Below, in pieces: positions 17,251 through 24,710 of a stretch of 47,464 nt of DNA (position 1 is its first letter; each line of letters starts with the position of its first letter). The notes under the pieces were generated by a model that saw only the letters and a list, made by a program, of their open reading frames with translations, did not search any database and was not told the DNA's origin. The stretch is from UM-FILTER-47-13 sp964445195 (GTDB lineage Bacteria; Pseudomonadota; Alphaproteobacteria; Micavibrionales; Micavibrionaceae), in assembly GCA_964445195.1 (NCBI GenBank), contig CAYUKA010000017.1, forward strand, positions 1-47,464. The letters run 5' to 3'. The position numbers were made by a program, and so were the translations under genes.

Positions 17251-18198
17251 ATGGAAATCTCGGATACTTTATTTGTGATCCTTACAGCGCTGGCGGCAGC
17301 GGGCTCGTTCGTCGCTTTTACCCTGCCGCTGCTTAATCGCGGCGAACGGCGCGAGCGTTACCAGTCCATCATCGAAAAGCGCCGCCGCGACCTGTTCGAG
17401 CAGGCCAAGGAAAATGTCAGGAACCCGGCCATGGCCCAGCCGTCTGTTTCAGCGCGCGATTCAATGGCGGCGATGTTCAAAGTGCAGCAAATGCTCGGTG
17501 AGATGGGCGATAAAGTGCGCAACAAGATGCTGCAGGCCGGCATCCGCAGTCCGACTGCACCGCTGAAGTTTATTATTGCCCGTATTGCCCTGCCGATTCT
17601 CCTGATGGCTTTCGCGATGTTCATTCTTTCGGCAAGGGAGGAAGAAACCTCGAACGCCATGACGCTTTTGATTCTCGGCGGCGCGGTGCTGGTCGGCTAC
17701 AAGCTGCCATCCCTGCTGATCGAGAACCAGATCCAGAAACGGACAGAGGAAATCAACCTGACCTTTCCGGATGCGCTTGATATGATGCTGATATGTGTGC
17801 AGGGCGGGATCGGGCTGGAACAGACCGTGTCCCGGATTGCTGAGGAGATGGCGGATCATTCCGAAACGCTGGCGGAGGAACTTGGCATTCTGAGCGCCGA
17901 AATGGCGATGCTGAATGACCGCCGCACGGCGCTGCAGGACTTCGCGCGCCGGGTTGGTAGCGGGGCGGCCAAGTCATTTGCCACGGCCCTGATTCAGGCA
18001 GAACAATACGGTACCTCGGTATCGCAGGCGATGCGGGTGATGGCAGACGAGCTGCGGGATATGCGTATGCAGGAAGCGGAACGAAAAGCTGCTGCGCTTC
18101 CGCCAAAACTCACCGTGCCGATGATTGCGTTTTTTCTGCCGGTCCTGTTCGTCGTCATTATTGCTCCAGCCGTCATTGACGCTATGAATACCTTGTAA
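17251..18198 (+). CDS. tadC: Tad inner-membrane platform protein TadC
   Basis: The second T2SSF-family platform protein. 315 residues with an N-terminal helix (about 5-28), two helices (about 105-155), the T2SSF segment (about 165-280, with FPDALDMMLICVQGGIGLEQ and ALIQAEQYGTSVSQAMRVMA) and a C-terminal helix (MIAFFLPVLFVVIIAPAVI). Last gene of the rightward tad unit; a MITE-like element begins 26 bp after its stop. The genes for TadE, TadF and TadG, often found near tadC, do not follow. Confidence 0.92.
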   Translation: MEISDTLFVILTALAAAGSFVAFTLPLLNRGERRERYQSIIEKRRRDLFEQAKENVRNPAMAQPSVSARDSMAAMFKVQQMLGEMGDKVRNKMLQAGIRSPTAPLKFIIARIALPILLMAFAMFILSAREEETSNAMTLLILGGAVLVGYKLPSLLIENQIQKRTEEINLTFPDALDMMLICVQGGIGLEQTVSRIAEEMADHSETLAEELGILSAEMAMLNDRRTALQDFARRVGSGAAKSFATALIQAEQYGTSVSQAMRVMADELRDMRMQEAERKAAALPPKLTVPMIAFFLPVLFVVIIAPAVIDAMNTL

Positions 18199-18224
18199 AA
18201 CAGGGAGAGGGCGTTTTGGTGTTA

Positions 18225-18355
18225 GAGTCTGTTTCAAAACTCTCTCTTATTGCTTTCCCCGTGAAAACGGGGATCTTTAAAGAGGTGATTTTAAAAGATT
18301 CCCGCTTAAGCGGGAAACGCAGTTTTGGTTATTTTCAGAGTTTTGAAACGGACTC
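18225..18355. mobile_element. 131-bp MITE-like element with IS5-type ends
   Basis: Terminal inverted repeats of 19 bp with one mismatch: GAGTCTGTTTCAAAACTCT (18225-18243) and its complement, with CCG in place of CTG, at 18337-18355. The element is flanked by a 3-bp direct repeat TTA (18222-18224 and 18356-18358), as expected from IS5/IS427-group transposition into TNA. It has no coding capacity. Inside are two strong hairpins: TCCCCGT-GAAA-ACGGGGA (18256-18273, GNRA-type tetraloop) and the perfect 18-bp palindrome TTCCCGCTTAAGCGGGAA (18299-18316). The transcribed element could fold and may end tadC transcription. Confidence 0.7.
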
Positions 18356-18400
18356 TTAGTAATACAAAATAGAGCCTGCCGCCTGAGGTGCCGGGTATGG

Positions 18401-18484
18401 CGTCATTACACGGCCTGTAGACCTGCCCCGGGCTTGATCCGGGAGTATAAGCCATGGATTGCATGCATAAAGCGCACAATGACG
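18401..18484. repeat. REP-like palindromic element
   Basis: Outer inverted repeat CGTCATT (18401-18407) and AATGACG (18478-18484) around an inner hairpin CCCGG-GCTTGAT-CCGGG (18427-18443). The arrangement resembles dispersed palindromes of alphaproteobacterial genomes (CGTCAT...CCCGGGCTTGACCCGGG...). It sits beside the MITE between the convergent tadC and the TPR lipoprotein gene. Confidence 0.5.
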
Positions 18485-18531
18485 AAACTTGCGTGAAGTT
18501 TGTCTATGTAAATTTATCAATGCCGGATGTG

Positions 18532-19338
18532 TTATTCGCCGGCCGGTTCCTGCTCGACCTCTTCAATCGGCACCGCAGTAACGGTTTCGTCTGAGACGGG
18601 CGGTTCAAGGACAACAGCTTTGTCAGGGTTGCCCTCATAAGGTTTGCGCAGCGGTTTCGGAACGAGTTTTATCGTCCCGCGCGCTGGCGGCTGGTATTGC
18701 AGGGCGGTCACGATGCGTAAATTACGTTCGATTTCCTCGCGGTTGGGGGCGGTATCAAGGGCGCGGCGCAGCGTTTCAACCGCCTCGTCAAGGAAGCCCT
18801 GCGCGGCGAGATTAAGGCCGATATTGTTGAGGATCGGGCTGGGGTCACCTTCCCAGCGCTCCAGCCCTTTATCAAACGCGACCTGCGCCTGTTCGTGATG
18901 GCCCTGCGCATCCAGCGCGATACCAAGGACATGATAGGCCTGTCCGGCATCCGGGGCCATCATGACGGCTTTGCGGGCAGCCTGCTCGGCATCAATATAG
19001 TTGCCCGAGGCTGCCTGGATCGCAGCATATTCAGTCAGGATCATCGCGTTTTCAGGGCCGTCATTATAAATGAAGGGCTTCAGCACCAGGGTACCGCGGT
19101 TAAAAAAACCGCTCTTGCGCAGAGCGCGGGCGTAATCAAGCGCGGCATCAGGGTTTTGATTGTCGGCATGATAAAGCCGCTCCAGCATCTCAAGCGATGC
19201 TGCCGGTTGGCTCCGGTCATGCACGGCAAAGGACGCCTGCCGCCCCGTTTGGCCGCTTTGTGTTGCCTGGCAGCCGGTGAGCACGATGCAAAGGGCGGCA
19301 GATAATGCCAATGTCATAAACCGTTGTGATATCATCAT
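18532..19338 (-). CDS. tadD: TadD-like TPR lipoprotein
   Basis: Probable pilus-assembly lipoprotein, exported and outer-membrane anchored. 268 residues: a signal peptide with lipobox LTGC (Cys at about residue 23), then tandem tetratricopeptide repeats (about 50-210), for example PDAALDYARALRKSGFFNRG, IQAASGNYIDAEQAARKAV, YHVLGIALDAQGHHEQAQVA and GLNLAAQGFLDEAVETLRRA. The tail is acidic and Pro-rich. AGGACAG lies 4 bp before the ATG pair (19338/19335). It is 8 bp downstream of the secretin-N-domain gene and convergent with tadC. The TPR family is clear; the assignment to TadD rests on context. Confidence 0.8.
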   Translation of the reverse strand: MMISQRFMTLALSAALCIVLTGCQATQSGQTGRQASFAVHDRSQPAASLEMLERLYHADNQNPDAALDYARALRKSGFFNRGTLVLKPFIYNDGPENAMILTEYAAIQAASGNYIDAEQAARKAVMMAPDAGQAYHVLGIALDAQGHHEQAQVAFDKGLERWEGDPSPILNNIGLNLAAQGFLDEAVETLRRALDTAPNREEIERNLRIVTALQYQPPARGTIKLVPKPLRKPYEGNPDKAVVLEPPVSDETVTAVPIEEVEQEPAGE

Positions 19339-19346
19339 AATCTGTC

Positions 19347-19964
19347 CTATTGCCCTTCCGTATCAAATTGATCGCTGGCGCTGCCGGTTGAACCGCCGAG
19401 GCCCCCGGCTGCTGCCGTTGACGGGGCGCCGGCTGTGCCTCCTGTAACTGCGCCGTCGCCCATGATCGCACCGCCGGCTGCTGCTGCCGCTGCCGCGCCG
19501 GGAATGTCAATCTCATGGCACATATCGGGGCAGTAGAACATGCGCAGGGGCTCACAGTTTCCAGCCGGGCAGGCCTCGCGGATGCGGATATATTTTTGCT
19601 CCGGGTCGGCAACAATGACATGGCGCTGCATCAGAACACGGCCCTCTTCACCAAGCAGGGTAAAATGCGTTGCGCCCGGTTCGCGGGGCACGGCGATAAT
19701 CCGGTTCGGCGTGTCCATCATCAGGTTCAGGTGTACATCGCTGCCGATAATGACACGGGTTACGTTCTCGTCGAGCAGCAATATCTCTGACTTATCCGGG
19801 GTCAGCCGCAGTGGCGGGTGAGTTTCCTCGCCGGCAACTACGCCGGCATTCACGTCGACAGCCGCGCTGGATGGCAGCAATCCCTGCTGGGCCTGCGCTA
19901 TATGTCCATAACCGAACACAAGGCTGGTGAACAGGGTGAAAGCGATAATCCGAAACAATGTCAT
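19347..19964 (-). CDS. Stand-alone secretin N-terminal (pilus formation) domain protein
   Basis: A 205-residue secreted protein. Signal peptide about 1-25 (ends AQAQQ). Residues about 55-130 match the T2SS/T3SS pilus N domain that also begins CpaC: LLDENVTRVIIGSDVHLNLMM, then IIAVPREPGATHFTLLGEEG and a VIVADPEQ strand. A cysteine-rich stretch follows (ACPAGNCEPLRMFYCPDMCHE, four Cys). The tail is Ala/Gly/Thr-rich, low complexity. No secretin barrel is present. It may be a CpaC partner or periplasmic ring component. Divergent from the pseudopilin genes and in one unit with the TPR lipoprotein. Confidence 0.75.
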   Translation of the reverse strand: MTLFRIIAFTLFTSLVFGYGHIAQAQQGLLPSSAAVDVNAGVVAGEETHPPLRLTPDKSEILLLDENVTRVIIGSDVHLNLMMDTPNRIIAVPREPGATHFTLLGEEGRVLMQRHVIVADPEQKYIRIREACPAGNCEPLRMFYCPDMCHEIDIPGAAAAAAAGGAIMGDGAVTGGTAGAPSTAAAGGLGGSTGSASDQFDTEGQ

Positions 19965-20092
19965 GATAGGCCCCGATCAGGGAAAGAAATACATCAAAAT
20001 GAATTATAGCCCGAATGTCGGCAAAGATCATCCTGTTTTTTCTTTCATAATGTGCCTCTCAGTTCGGCTTGATTTCAAACGGCTGCCGGCAT

Positions 20093-20116
20093 CAAGAGCC
20101 ATAGCAAGAGCCATAG
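20093..20116. repeat. Tandem duplication of CAAGAGCCATAG
   Basis: Two exact adjacent copies of the 12-mer (20093-20104 and 20105-20116). Possible paired operator or a replication-slippage duplication. Confidence 0.6.
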
Positions 20117-20189
20117 TGTGACATAGGTAAGGCCGCACATCAGTAATGCGTGGCGCGGGCGTTCACATCTCTTCTCGGCAGCATTCTCT

Positions 20190-20213
20190 CAATATCCGTC
20201 ACAATATCCGTCA
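20190..20213. repeat. Tandem duplication of CAATATCCGTCA
   Basis: Two exact adjacent copies of a second 12-mer (20190-20201 and 20202-20213), 73 bp after the first duplicated pair. Confidence 0.6.
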
Positions 20214-20291
20214 GTAAACTGCAGGAATATATTGACCTGTTGGAAACATCGTGTAAAAACAACGGACTATATAAAGAGCGGCGACAGAATA

Positions 20292-20324
20292 TTAAGAAAA
20301 TTGTAATAAAGTTATATGTATAAT
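20292..20324 (+). promoter_or_regulatory. Probable pseudopilin promoter with degenerate CtrA box
   Basis: TTAA-GAAAATT-GTAA (20292-20306) matches TTAA-N7-TTAA at seven of eight positions. TATAAT (20319-20324) follows 12 bp later, close to the 10-bp gap at the flp promoter. The predicted start near 20331 precedes the ATG at 20365 by about 34 nt. Confidence 0.45.
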
Positions 20325-20364
20325 ATAGGGGCATGATTAGGTGATTATCTGTTTGGGGGCGAAT

Positions 20365-22617
20365 ATGTATTTAGATCAGAAAAATCAGGACGGTTTTACG
20401 ATAGTCCTTATTCCTATAATTTTCACTGTTGTTGGCCTTTTCCTGGCAAACATACTGCAGAAAAGTGAAACCTCCGATTTTTACGGGCCTGTAAGAACGC
20501 TTTCGTCAATGCAGGATATTCGTCATTCTTTAGCCTCATTCGCGCATCGCAATCATAGACTTCCTTGTCCGGCGAACCCTGCCGTATCGCCCACCGATCC
20601 TTTATTTGGAACAGAAGATTTTGATGCCGCGAATAATCGCTGTGCGGTTAGCGCTTCAGGGATGGCCGAGGGCATTCTGCCCTTTCGGGAGCTTGGCCTG
20701 ACGGATCGCGAAATACGGGACGCATGGGGGAATTACCTGACTTACAGTCTCAATGTATCGCTTTCGGAGATCCCGCTTACAGGGACTATAGATAATGCTT
20801 TTTATCATTACGAGGGAGGCGATACACCTCCTCAGCCGCTTCCCGTAAGCTTTTCTCCGACAGATGTTAATTCCGGGGTGGATGTAGCAAGCACTTTTGT
20901 CCATGAACGCTGCCGTCAGCCCGGCAGTTGGATAAGGGTTGCAGCCGAAAATCATGGCGGCCGCGACGGCAATTCGTATGCATTCCTGGCATCCGGACCC
21001 GACGGGGAAAGCAGCGCCAGAAATATTAATTCCAACATCTATAAGGCGCAGTTCTGCTGTGCCAGAGGTTATCAGGATAATCTGGGCGTCATTAGTCTTG
21101 ATATGGCAACAACCAACGCCCCGAATAGCCTCGTAGAGTCTTTAAAAGACTATATCCAGGATGGTCAAATTGTCGGGAATATTCAGAGTTTTGAGTGGTT
21201 TGGCGAACAGCCGGGCAGCACCAATCCGGAGAAAATAGCCACTATTACAGGCGTTTCCGAGGAGGGTGATGTTGAGTTGACATGGAAGGATTTTGGAGAT
21301 GGCGGCGGGATTGGCTTGATTCCTGTTGACGGCTTAAATCCGGAAGAGCTGGCGGATTTCGACGAATTCGGAGTCGGTGAAAGCCTGATTATTGATTTCG
21401 TAGAAGCGCACCCTGTCGTGTCGCTCGAACTCTCCGGCATCGAGGCCGATGAACGCGGCCAGGGCGTTGATGTTCTCGTAAGTCTGATAGACGAAGAAGG
21501 ACTCGATTTGTCGCAAGTGAGCAAAATCGTTCCTTTACCGGTAGCTGCGCCGGGAGGAAGTGGCTTTATTACCTTGAATGCAAGCTCATTCGCTGCGGCG
21601 TTGGAAAGTGAGCAAAACGGGGAAAATGACGAGAGCTTTAATGTCGCAAAAATTAAAACGGCGGAAATCAAGGGCGGCAATGCTTCGTGGCTTCTGTCCG
21701 CCGTGCAGCTTGTCCGCGATAGCAGCGGGACAGGGTCGGGCGATGCTGTCGCGCAGGGCGGGCCGAGCATCCTTGACAGCAACGGGCAGCGGATTCTGAA
21801 GGAGCAGAGCCGGAACGCCTACAGGCCCGCCGATGAAATACCCGTTTCCAGCACCATTGCCGATGATGTCGAATCTCTTGCCTATGTCATGATCAGCCAT
21901 GGTTCTAATGGTGTCGGCGCGTTTATCGGTGACGGAACGTCAAACAGGCGCGGACAGGATGACGGTTTTTCCGGTGTTGGTTCGAAAGAACTGCAGAATA
22001 TAAATGATCCGGATGTGTTTACGGTAGCGCACAGTGTTCAAAGCGCGGGTATCAATTATAATGACGACATTGTTTTGTGGGATTCGCAATTCTCTTTGTA
22101 TAATGCATTACCGAATGCCAGTTGCGATGAGCCCGGTTCGGCGATTGCGCCAACGCCGCCTTCGCCGCCGCCGGTAACGGTCGCCGCTCTCGATGGCTGC
22201 GCAGTCGGCGGAGAGGTTGTCTCAAATTCAAACTTCAATGACGGCAATACCTCCTCATATGGAGGAGCGGGCGCTTCAGGCGATGGGGCGCAGGCGGGCA
22301 GCCAGGCCGGTCCAAACAGTGCTTCAGGGTCAGCATCGACAAATGGACCCGGATCCACTACGGCCTGTGCCGGGGTCAGCAGTGGTAATACCACTGCTAT
22401 GGCTGATGCCGGTACAACGACCGTGACTGGGGGCGATGGAAGTGTAACATCTACAGTCTCGGCTTCTGCACACTCAGGCACTACCACAAATCCTGATGGA
22501 TCGACGACTACAACGTCGTCCGCGCAAGCGTCTTCGCAAACGAGCGCATCTTGTACGGGAGGTTGCTCGATCAGTTCAAGTGGCGGTGTATCTGTATCAA
22601 TATCAGGTGGCAATTAG
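20365..22617 (+). CDS. Large pseudopilin-like protein with inserted domain and Ser/Thr/Gly-rich tail (P1)
   Basis: 750 residues. The leader ends at G10 (QDG|FTIVL) and is followed by a hydrophobic helix, a type IV prepilin shape, but the Glu at +5 is replaced by Leu. The ectodomain core shared with the next three genes: HRLPCPANP (about 63), GILPF..LGL (about 103), DAWGNYLTY (about 120), FCC (about 225) and SHGSNGVGAF (about 510). Between FCC and SHG lies an extra beta-rich region of about 250 residues (acidic, not recognised). After residue about 590 comes a Pro stretch and a Ser/Thr/Gly/Ala-rich low-complexity tail. ATG at 20365 with GGGGGCG upstream; a GTG at 20341 is the alternative. Probably an exported tip or adhesin-type minor pilin. 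Confidence 0.75.
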   Translation: MYLDQKNQDGFTIVLIPIIFTVVGLFLANILQKSETSDFYGPVRTLSSMQDIRHSLASFAHRNHRLPCPANPAVSPTDPLFGTEDFDAANNRCAVSASGMAEGILPFRELGLTDREIRDAWGNYLTYSLNVSLSEIPLTGTIDNAFYHYEGGDTPPQPLPVSFSPTDVNSGVDVASTFVHERCRQPGSWIRVAAENHGGRDGNSYAFLASGPDGESSARNINSNIYKAQFCCARGYQDNLGVISLDMATTNAPNSLVESLKDYIQDGQIVGNIQSFEWFGEQPGSTNPEKIATITGVSEEGDVELTWKDFGDGGGIGLIPVDGLNPEELADFDEFGVGESLIIDFVEAHPVVSLELSGIEADERGQGVDVLVSLIDEEGLDLSQVSKIVPLPVAAPGGSGFITLNASSFAAALESEQNGENDESFNVAKIKTAEIKGGNASWLLSAVQLVRDSSGTGSGDAVAQGGPSILDSNGQRILKEQSRNAYRPADEIPVSSTIADDVESLAYVMISHGSNGVGAFIGDGTSNRRGQDDGFSGVGSKELQNINDPDVFTVAHSVQSAGINYNDDIVLWDSQFSLYNALPNASCDEPGSAIAPTPPSPPPVTVAALDGCAVGGEVVSNSNFNDGNTSSYGGAGASGDGAQAGSQAGPNSASGSASTNGPGSTTACAGVSSGNTTAMADAGTTTVTGGDGSVTSTVSASAHSGTTTNPDGSTTTTSSAQASSQTSASCTGGCSISSSGGVSVSISGGN

Positions 22618-22769
22618 CGGCAGCGGTGGCCATTGGCGGTGCTGATGCTTCTGGGTGTATCATCGCAGGGCTTGCCATCCAGAAATGAAGCAAGGCGTAT
22701 GCCGCTGTTTATAAACATGAAAAGTAAGTGCTTGCTGTACAACATCTTTAGAATGCATACTGTTTGAAG

Positions 22770-23738
22770 ATGGTCAGGAATCAAATCAACCATGCTCATT
22801 CACGTTCAGGATTCACGCTGTTTGAAATGGCGGTGGTCCTGTTAATTGCCGGTCTTCTCATCCTGATGGCCCTGGCGGCTTATAGGTATCTTAATGGCTT
22901 TGCGGTTAAACGTGCCATAACGGAAAACCGCGTGATGATGGTGCAGGATGCGTTATCGACTTTCGCAGTACGGAATTATCGCATCCCCTGTCCGGCGTCT
23001 CCTAACCAGGCGTCTATCGAGCCTTTCGGGGCGGAGCGTGGAAGCGGCGCCGGTGGAAGCGACATTCCTGACGCAGCAGTTGACTGTTCGGGTGCCAATT
23101 CTACCGGAATTGTGCCGTTTGCGACTTTGGGGCTTTCCGCTGACACGATTGTAGATGGATGGGGTAACTTTCTGACTTATAAGATTGCGCCGGCATATGC
23201 CCGCAACCCGGAAAATGTTATCCCTGTGCATCGGCAGTGCAGGTCAGACGCCTGGATTGAAGCCGGTAGAAATCTTAATCGCAGGAAGGCGCGGTTCTGT
23301 TGCTCAGGCGAGGACTTGCCACAGGATATTGTAATTTGCCGGGGGACAGACGGGGGAGCAGCGGCTTGCGACGCTCGTGACCGCACGCCGCTATGGCCGC
23401 GGGACCCGGTCGCGGGAGGTTTCTACGCGGACTCCAACATTGAAGACAGTACCGGGGCGTTTTCTGATCGCACGAGTGCACCGGTTTTTGTTCTGATTAG
23501 CCATGGACCTGACAGTCATGGCGCATACCGCCGCGACCTGTCAGGAGTACAGGAGGATTTCGCCAGCATCGCCGGAACGTTTGAAGAAGCGAATGCCGAC
23601 CCGGCCTTGCGGATTGTCTGGGATCTTCCTGTAAACACTCAGGACGGGGATAATCATTTTCAAGATTTCCTTTTCTGGAAGACGCAAGATCAATTGCTCG
23701 CTCATTTGCTGGGAGAAAGCTGTGCAGGGCCACAATAG
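22770..23738 (+). CDS. Pseudopilin-like protein P2
   Basis: 322 residues. The leader MVRNQINHAHSRSG is cut before FTLFE (Glu at +5), followed by a hydrophobic helix (to about 40), so it has a canonical PulG/PilE prepilin start. Shared ectodomain motifs: YRIPCPASP, FGAERGSG, GIVPFATLGL, DGWGNFLTY, RFCC, VLISHGPDSHGAY (about 242) and a C-terminal LFWKTQDQLLAHLLGESC. It is about twice as long as typical T2SS minor pseudopilins. The ATG at 22770 is used; a TTG at 22764 is possible. Its 3' end overlaps P3 by 17 bp, so the two are translationally linked. Confidence 0.8.
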   Translation: MVRNQINHAHSRSGFTLFEMAVVLLIAGLLILMALAAYRYLNGFAVKRAITENRVMMVQDALSTFAVRNYRIPCPASPNQASIEPFGAERGSGAGGSDIPDAAVDCSGANSTGIVPFATLGLSADTIVDGWGNFLTYKIAPAYARNPENVIPVHRQCRSDAWIEAGRNLNRRKARFCCSGEDLPQDIVICRGTDGGAAACDARDRTPLWPRDPVAGGFYADSNIEDSTGAFSDRTSAPVFVLISHGPDSHGAYRRDLSGVQEDFASIAGTFEEANADPALRIVWDLPVNTQDGDNHFQDFLFWKTQDQLLAHLLGESCAGPQ

Positions 23739-24687
23739 AGAAACTTTGGCGATTTATGACAGCAAAGGCTTTACGCTTATAGAGTTGGCCATCAGTGTGC
23801 TCGTTTTTTCAGTTCTGCTTGGCTTTTTTATAACCGCAGTGTCGACTTTCGTTACGCTGGATAAAGAGCGTATGACGCTTGCACGGATGGAAGCTGTTGC
23901 GAATGCGTTGACGGTTTTTGCACAGCAGCAGACCAGGTTGCCGTGTCCGGCCGATCCGGAAAACACGCCTGCCGGCGGAGAGCCTTTTGGTACGGAGCGC
24001 GGAAGCGGGCCAGACGGAACGGCTACCGGCAACTGCTTAGGGGGACCTGATTCCCGGCGTGTCGGTATCGTGCCATTTGCGACGCTTGGGTTATCGGAAT
24101 TTACGGCGCGCGATGCCTGGGGGAATCTTCTTACATATAGCGTGTCTCCGTCGGCAACGCTGGATCCGCTTACGACAAACTATGATGACTATGAGCTGGC
24201 TGACTGGTGCCGTTACCGTCCCGTATGGCACGATGGGACAGCGCATCTGGGCCCTGCCAAGGCCGGTTTTTGCTGCGGCACATGGCATGCGGATACTGCG
24301 CCTGCGCAGGACATTGTCCTTCAGGGGCCGGACGGTCCTATGCAAACCGTGCTCAGAACGGGTCCGAACAGAGGGGGGCTTGCTGCGGAATATGCGCCGG
24401 CAACAAGCGCTCCGCCTGATCGTAGTGATCTTGAGGAATCCTTCACTCCTGTCTATGTCGGATATGTATTGGTAAGCCATGGCGAGAACGGTCTGCTTGG
24501 CAATAGCCCTGCAGAACTTGGAAATCTTGATAACACTGACCTTGAGTTTTTCGTAACAGATCGTGTTTCGCCTGTTAGTGGTTCTGTTCGCGATCTCAAA
24601 AGGCCCGATATTGACGATCTCGTATTTTGGAAAACGACTGCGCAGTTGATGGGCCAGCTGGGCAATGAATCCTGTGTAAGGCCGTAA
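23722..24687 (+). CDS. Pseudopilin-like protein P3
   Basis: 321 residues starting with GTG at 23722, which lies 6-8 bp after GGGAGAAAG and inside the end of P2. Leader to G16, then FTLIELAIS (Glu +5) and a hydrophobic helix. Ectodomain: TRLPCPADP, FGTERGSG, GIVPFATLGL, DAWGNLLTY, GFCC, VLVSHGENGLLG (about 250), DIDDLVFWKTTAQLMGQL and a terminal NESC. P2 and P3 are the closest pair in the set (identical GIVPFATLGLS). It is likely a recent duplicate relative to P1 and P4. Confidence 0.8.
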   Translation: MQGHNRETLAIYDSKGFTLIELAISVLVFSVLLGFFITAVSTFVTLDKERMTLARMEAVANALTVFAQQQTRLPCPADPENTPAGGEPFGTERGSGPDGTATGNCLGGPDSRRVGIVPFATLGLSEFTARDAWGNLLTYSVSPSATLDPLTTNYDDYELADWCRYRPVWHDGTAHLGPAKAGFCCGTWHADTAPAQDIVLQGPDGPMQTVLRTGPNRGGLAAEYAPATSAPPDRSDLEESFTPVYVGYVLVSHGENGLLGNSPAELGNLDNTDLEFFVTDRVSPVSGSVRDLKRPDIDDLVFWKTTAQLMGQLGNESCVRP

Positions 24688-24710
24688 TGGACTGATAATG
24701 GAGAATAGCT

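Larger units (their letters stand above)
19965..20364. other. 400-bp divergent control region
   Basis: Separates the leftward secretin-N/TPR unit from the rightward pseudopilin genes. It has no gene. It holds two different perfect 12-bp tandem duplications and a promoter with a CtrA-like box close to the pseudopilin start. The right third is AT-rich. Both divergent units may be controlled from here. Confidence 0.55.
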
